Shown: positions 59,233 to 64,000 of the stretch, piece after piece | Position numbering within the stretch: the stretch's first letter is position 1 | Layout: each line of letters opens with the position of its first letter | Source: Adiantum capillus-veneris | Lineage: Eukaryota; Streptophyta; Polypodiopsida; Polypodiales; Pteridaceae | NCBI GenBank assembly: GCA_014529385.2 | Contig: CM043959.1 | Location: forward strand, 63,503,753-63,567,752 | DNA length: 64,000 nucleotides | Direction: 5' to 3' | Position numbers and translations under genes: made by a program | Notes under the pieces: model-generated | What the model was told of the DNA's origin: nothing | Seen by the model: the letters and a program-made list of their open reading frames with translations, nothing else | Databases searched by the model: none

Positions 59233-59449
59233 TGCTGGGATTAAAGCCCAAGTGGCCTCTTATGCGGATATGGCCGGCCGCCCGCCTAACTCACTTACCT
59301 CTAACTCTTTGTATATACTAACTTATACTTTGTGAATACTAAGGAATTGGGAGATAACCCTTCTAACAGTTCTCTGCGTACTGTACTGTGTAAGCTCACT
59401 GTGTGTGTGTGTGTGAGAGAGTCGACCCACGCTCCGCTGCACGACTTCA
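59233..59449 (+). repeat. 5' LTR of the copia element
   Basis: Starts TGCTGGGATTAAAGCCCAAG at the break in chromovirus homology and ends CGACTTCA, 2 bp before the primer-binding site. 217 bp is short but normal for copia. It includes a (GT)n run and AT-rich sequence (GTATATACTAACTTATACTT) suited to promoter function. Confidence 0.85.
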
Positions 59450-59451
59450 AT

Positions 59452-59463
59452 TGGTATCAGAGC
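59452..59463 (+). other. Primer-binding site (initiator Met tRNA)
   Basis: TGGTATCAGAGC is the standard plant copia primer-binding site, complementary to the 3' end of initiator methionine tRNA. It lies 2 bp from the LTR. Confidence 0.95.
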
Positions 59464-60518
59464 CTTGGTTTAGTGCGGTTTTGCGCAATCACGCGCGCGC
59501 GCACTTTTCCAGCAGATTCTGGATCCGGAGTTCGAAAATTCACACTCGGCGTTCCGGGAGCGTTTCCAGTAGGCGACCTGGGGTTTTACCCCCCTTTCGA
59601 AGCCGTTTCTGCCCTCAGAATTTTGTTCTGAGCACTACAGCAGAAGATAGATTTCAGCCGCAAAGAAATCCGTCTTGTGTAGATTGGCAAGCAGGAGGTG
59701 GTCGACTTCGACATACATCACTTATTAGTCTTCAGAGCATCATCTATAGACCAGGTACACATATATATCATCAGATATATATATTGCAGTCTGCATTGTT
59801 AATTCTTGTGCTTGCCAGGTTCCAGGGGAGGTGTGGCCATACGACGGCTTGACACCACTGGTATGTATTGCAGATTGATGTACTGTGATTGTGGGTCTGC
59901 TAGTTGTGAGTCACGCTAGCAGACAGACCGCCACAGTGGTCATAGGACAGTGATTGGTCTATTATAGGATGTATGCTAGTTCTGGGCAGTTTGCTGAGCC
60001 ATCTGAGAGGGTCATGTGTGAGGTTTTTTGAAGCCAAGCACTGGGGGATGGGTTACCCAGTGTGAGGTGGATTAGGTTGCTGGAGTTCCCCTCTACACGC
60101 ATCCTCTTCGGCGCCTTTTATCCCTTAGGATGTATGATTTTGTGTAGACACTGGATTGCATCTTATGCGTCAGGCCGTTGAGGCATTGCTCAGGGTTCAG
60201 TCTTGAGACAGATACAGGTTCTGTCATCGCCCAGAGAGGAAACAGTGTATGCTTACAGGACAGCATATTACAGGGATTTTTTAGATTTGTCACTGGTCAG
60301 CTATTTATGATTGTTTCTTGAGCTATCTTTTGGTTCCCAGAGCTCAGTTTACAAGGGAGACTCTGTCAAAAATTTTCAAAAATACTGACAGTTCTTGAGG
60401 AGAGGTGTTCAGCTTGTTGATTACAGCTTGTTGATTACAGCTTGTTTACTGTGTACAGAGGCCAGTTTACAGGGGAAACTCTGCCGGATTTTTCTCAGGA
60501 GTAAACAGTTTGGCAGAT
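59464..60518 (+). other. Leader of the copia element
   Basis: No gene is supported. Near its 3' end a segment (CAGTTTACAAGGGAGACTCT, 60348) recurs in altered form at 60462, with CAGCTTGTTGATTACAGCTTG repeats between (60410-60445), pointing to a local duplication of about 115 bp. Confidence 0.7.
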
Positions 60519-63500
60519 ATGGCATCTTCTCAAAGTGAGACTCTTTACAACATAAAGAAGCTGGATGGCACAAACTTTCCATTCTGGAAGAAGCAGATTT
60601 GGCAGGTTTTGGTGCAGAAAAAACAAGTGAAGCCACTGAAGCTCAAAGGGGAGAGACCAGAATTTATGGCTGAAGATGAGTGGGAAGAGCTTGACGAGTT
60701 AGCTTGTTCCACAATCATGCTGACACTGGCAGAAAATGTTTACTTCAACGTAGCAGAAGAGACTACAGCGTATGGCGTATGGCAAAAGCTATGTGATATG
60801 TACGAGAAACAAAGTGTTGCTTCTCAGATTTACTGGCTCAAGAAATTGGTGGATTTGAAGATGAAGGAAGGGACAGCCATGTCAAATCATCTGAATGAAT
60901 TTCACTCAATTTTCAGCCAGTTAACAGCACAGGAGATAGTCTTTCCAGATTCAATGAAGGCTATGTTTCTCTTAATCACTTTGCCAGACAGTTGGGATAC
61001 TTTTCATACATCGTTAAGTAATTCTGTCGCGCCAGAAGGTCTTACAAGTGCCAATGTAGAAGGCAGCTTGCTCACAGAGGAAGTGAACAGGAAGAACATT
61101 GACAAAGGCAAAGGCAATAGTGCTTTGGTCGTTCGAGGGAGACAACAGTTTAAAGAGAAGAAGGGTAAGAAGGCACAAAACCGAAGTAAGTCTCGTGATT
61201 CGAAGTCAAAGGATGACATAGAATGCTACCATTGTGGCAAGAAGGGCCACATGAAGCGAGACTGTACGAAGTGGAAACAAGAAAAAGGAAAAACAAAGAG
61301 TTCTGAGCAAGATGAAAAGAAGAGTTCAGTGAAGATTGAAGAGGTAAATGTCACAGGATCTGGTTCAGACAGTGATTCTGGTATAGCAACTGGTGACATC
61401 TTCCTTACAAGCAATCTTGATTCTGTTTTCTTGACTGCAGAGGATGGACATGCTATGAGTGATTGGATTATCGACTCAGGGGCATCTTTACATGTTTCTC
61501 CGCACAAAGAGTGGTTTACATCATATGTGGCTACTAAAGATTATGTCAGACTTGGCAATGAGCAGGTTTGTGACATACTTGGAGTGGGAGATGTGCAGTT
61601 GAAGTTTCAGAATGGCTCTTCTTTATGGCTCAAGAATGTCAGACATGTTCCAGTAATCCGAAAGAGCTTGATTAGTACAGGGAAGTTGGATGATGCGGGT
61701 TATGTGACAGTTTTTGGGAACAGCGCTTGGAAGATCTCCAAAGGTTCGATGACTGTAGCACATGGCAGAAAGTCAGGAATTCTGTACACTTTACATGTTT
61801 CAGAGGTTAAAAACCATGTAATTAATGTGATTGAGCAGCCAAGTGTGTCACTGTGGCATCGTAGGTTGGGACATATGTCAAAAAGAGGAATGGAAATACT
61901 TTCTCATTATGGTTATTTGCCTGGCTTTTCATTTCAAGATTTCAAGTTTTGTGAGCATTGTGTTTATGTTAAGCAAACACAAGAACCGCACAGATCAAAG
62001 AGGAATCGTAGGGACGAACGGTTAGCTCTTGTACACAGTGATCTATGCGGACCAATCCCTAGTTTGTCACTAGGTGGAGCAACGTACTTTTGTACATTCA
62101 TAGATGACTATTCTCGCAAAGTATGGGTTTACTTCTTGAAGCACAAGGATGAGGTGCTCAAGGTCTTTAAGACATTCTTGCAGCTGGTGGAGAATCAGAG
62201 TGGTCAGAAGCTGAAGTGCTTGAGAACTGACAATGGTGGAGAGTACGTTTCCAAAGCTTTTCAAGACTTTTGTGAAGCAAAAGAGATTAAGCGGGAACTT
62301 ACTGCACCATATAATCCTTCACAGAATGGGGTTGCAGAACGTATGAATAGGACCATACAAGAGAAGGTCAGAAGCATGTTGTCAAATGCTGAGTTGCCTG
62401 ATGGATTTTGGGCGGAAGCAGTGGCTACAGCAGTCCATTTGATCAACAGGTCTCCTAGTAGGGTTCTGGATAAGAGTGCAGTGGTCGAGATGCTATGGAT
62501 AGGCAAGGCACCTTCGTATAAGCATCTCAGAGTCTTTGGTTGTGAAGCTTATAGCCATATTCCTAAGGAGTTCAGAAATAAGTTAGAACCAAAGAGCAAG
62601 AAGTGTATATTTCTTGGCTACGGAGAATCGGGCAAGATGGGTTACCGGCTTTGGGATCCTGAGTCTAGAAAGCTTATTTGTAGCAATGATGTGCATTTCA
62701 ATGAAGCCAAGTTTCACGCTAAGCCAGAGAAGACAGAGGAGATCAGAAGAGTTGTCTTCAGGGAAGATGGACCTAGTGCTAGCACATCAAGACAGCATGG
62801 TCAGGCTCAGGAACAGCCTATAGTGGCTAGAGAGGCAGAATCAGTTGTGGTGAGACGTTCTGAGCGTGTCTCCAAACCACCTGATCGTTATGTGCCATCT
62901 CTAAATTATGTCATGCTCACAGATTGCGGAGAACCATCTTGTTACAAGGAAGCATTACAAGTGGTTGACTCGAAAAAATGGCAGTTGGCCATGCAGTCAG
63001 AGATGACAGCTCTGCATAAAAACCAGACATGGAAGTTGGTTAAATTACCACAGGGCAAAAAGGCTCTACCTTGTAAATGGGTTTACAGGTATAAGATCAC
63101 CGCTCATGATAGTCAGCCAAAGTATAAAGCAAGGCTTGTTGCCAAGGGCTTTAAGCAAGAACAAGGCATTGACTTTGATGAAGTCTTCTCTCCAGTGGTC
63201 AAGATGACTACATTGAGATGCTTTCTTGCATTGGTTGCTATATTGGATTTGGTGTTGCACCAAATGGATGTCAAGACAGCGTTCTTGCATGGTGATTTAG
63301 ATGTGGAAATTTACATGCAGCAGCCAGAAGGGTTTGTTGAGAAAGGCATGGAACATTTGGTATGCCAGTTGTTAAAGAGTCTTTATGGCTTAAAACAATC
63401 ACCGAGGGCATGGTACCATAAGTTCCACCAGTTTATGCTTTCTCAAGGCTACAAACGTAGTGAGTTCGATCACTGTCTATATACAAAGAAGGCTAAGGAT

Positions 63501-64000
63501 GGCAGTTGGCTGATCCTTATTTTGTATGTGGATGACATGTTGATTGCTGGCAAACACTTGGAAGAAATTTCAGCTTTGAAGTCAAAGATGGCAAAATCGT
63601 TTGACATGAAAGACATGGGTGAGGCAAGTCATATACTTGGTATGCGCATTGAGAGAGACAGATCAAAGAAGTTGATTTGGTTATCTCAAACAGAGTATAT
63701 TGACATGGTTTTGCAACGTTTCAATATGGAGAAGGGAAAGGCATTGAGTGTTCCATTGCCACCATATGTGAAACTTAGCAAACAAGATTGTCCTGTGTCT
63801 GAGGAAGAAAAGGCTGAAATGGATAAGATTCCATATGCGTCTGCAGTGGGTAGTTTGATGTATGCAATGATTGCTACACGTCCGGATATTGCATTTGCAG
63901 TGGGAGTGGTTAGCAGATATATGTCAAATCCCGGCAAGAAACATTGGGAGGCAGTGAAAGGTATCATGAGATACTTAAAACATACAAAGAGTATGCACAT
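60519..64000 (+). CDS. Copia gag-pol polyprotein (partial at 3' end)
   Basis: Open without a stop for 1160 codons to the window edge. I chose the first ATG after the leader (MASSQSETLYNIKKLDGTNF), the usual start of copia gag. Zinc knuckle CYHCGKKGHMKRDC at about residues 236-249. Protease active site WIIDSGASLHVS with Asp at about 319. Integrase zinc finger (LWHRRLGHMSKRG...CEHC) from about 445; catalytic triad in FIDDYSRKVWVYF, RTDNGGEYVS and NGVAERMNRT at about 529, 571 and 607. RT from KWVYRYKI (about 855) to YVDDMLIAG (about 1004). RNase H begins near YASAVGSLMYAM (about 1106) and is cut off. All visible catalytic residues are present. The products package RNA, process the polyprotein, integrate and reverse-transcribe. 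Confidence 0.95.
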   Translation, partial: MASSQSETLYNIKKLDGTNFPFWKKQIWQVLVQKKQVKPLKLKGERPEFMAEDEWEELDELACSTIMLTLAENVYFNVAEETTAYGVWQKLCDMYEKQSVASQIYWLKKLVDLKMKEGTAMSNHLNEFHSIFSQLTAQEIVFPDSMKAMFLLITLPDSWDTFHTSLSNSVAPEGLTSANVEGSLLTEEVNRKNIDKGKGNSALVVRGRQQFKEKKGKKAQNRSKSRDSKSKDDIECYHCGKKGHMKRDCTKWKQEKGKTKSSEQDEKKSSVKIEEVNVTGSGSDSDSGIATGDIFLTSNLDSVFLTAEDGHAMSDWIIDSGASLHVSPHKEWFTSYVATKDYVRLGNEQVCDILGVGDVQLKFQNGSSLWLKNVRHVPVIRKSLISTGKLDDAGYVTVFGNSAWKISKGSMTVAHGRKSGILYTLHVSEVKNHVINVIEQPSVSLWHRRLGHMSKRGMEILSHYGYLPGFSFQDFKFCEHCVYVKQTQEPHRSKRNRRDERLALVHSDLCGPIPSLSLGGATYFCTFIDDYSRKVWVYFLKHKDEVLKVFKTFLQLVENQSGQKLKCLRTDNGGEYVSKAFQDFCEAKEIKRELTAPYNPSQNGVAERMNRTIQEKVRSMLSNAELPDGFWAEAVATAVHLINRSPSRVLDKSAVVEMLWIGKAPSYKHLRVFGCEAYSHIPKEFRNKLEPKSKKCIFLGYGESGKMGYRLWDPESRKLICSNDVHFNEAKFHAKPEKTEEIRRVVFREDGPSASTSRQHGQAQEQPIVAREAESVVVRRSERVSKPPDRYVPSLNYVMLTDCGEPSCYKEALQVVDSKKWQLAMQSEMTALHKNQTWKLVKLPQGKKALPCKWVYRYKITAHDSQPKYKARLVAKGFKQEQGIDFDEVFSPVVKMTTLRCFLALVAILDLVLHQMDVKTAFLHGDLDVEIYMQQPEGFVEKGMEHLVCQLLKSLYGLKQSPRAWYHKFHQFMLSQGYKRSEFDHCLYTKKAKDGSWLILILYVDDMLIAGKHLEEISALKSKMAKSFDMKDMGEASHILGMRIERDRSKKLIWLSQTEYIDMVLQRFNMEKGKALSVPLPPYVKLSKQDCPVSEEEKAEMDKIPYASAVGSLMYAMIATRPDIAFAVGVVSRYMSNPGKKHWEAVKGIMRYLKHTKSMH

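Larger units (their letters stand above)
59233..64000 (+). mobile_element. Ty1/copia element (runs out of the window)
   Basis: 5' LTR, primer-binding site, a 1 kb leader and one uninterrupted gag-pol frame in the order gag, protease, integrase, RT, RNase H, which defines Ty1/copia. It is inserted into the chromovirus copy on its left. The intact frame over 1160 codons suggests a young insertion. The 3' LTR lies beyond the window. Confidence 0.95.

Noticed and set aside
59332-59852. ORFs over the copia LTR and leader
   Set aside because: They cross the LTR end and primer-binding site, and the gag start at 60519 explains the coding region.

Overview
This window is repeat-dense nuclear DNA of a land plant. 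It carries Ty3/gypsy elements of the chromovirus type (chromodomain at the integrase C-terminus) and of the Tat type (two RNase H domains), a Ty1/copia element with a plant-style primer-binding site, hAT and Helitron traces, a tRNA-derived SINE-like head and many fold-back elements. I found no intact host gene. The density of nested and decayed elements suggests a large genome; a fern or other non-flowering vascular plant is possible, but the sequence alone does not settle the species.

Layout. 1-5150: decayed chromovirus on +, from gag to a short 3' LTR. 5160-17582: two full copies and one truncated copy of a roughly 5.8 kb non-coding repeat in head-to-tail order, each full copy holding a fold-back element with internal hairpins. 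17583-22124: a non-autonomous LTR element on - (2.4 kb LTR plus gag, no pol), split by a TTAA-flanked transposon. 22125-23545: Helitron-like ends and a tRNA-derived SINE-like unit. 23550-27100: AT-rich sequence with small tandem duplications and no supported gene. 27100-32440: second copy of the non-autonomous LTR element, on +, with a large hairpin-array fold-back element inside its 5' LTR. 32441-35300: anonymous, with a tandem duplication and weak coding traces. 35303-37540: LTR fragment and hAT transposase pseudogene between 152-154 bp direct repeats. 37496-39722: minus-strand decayed coding sequence, part of it protein-kinase-like. 39723-40159: gypsy RNase H fragment. 40160-48588: Tat-type gypsy on -, both LTRs present (one truncated). 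48589-about 55640: second Tat-type gypsy on -, pol nearly intact but cut inside integrase. 56303-59232: second copy of the first chromovirus family, on -. 59233-64000: Ty1/copia element on +, with 5' LTR, primer-binding site and an uninterrupted gag-pol frame that leaves the window.

How the parts relate. The window records successive insertions: copia into chromovirus, fold-back element into LTR, TTAA element into gag, and a Tat element next to a gypsy fragment. The pol-less LTR family uses the same primer-binding site as both Tat elements (TGGTGCCCCCACTGAGGA), so a Tat-type element is a reasonable candidate for having mobilised it. The only gene that looks functional over the length visible is the copia polyprotein.
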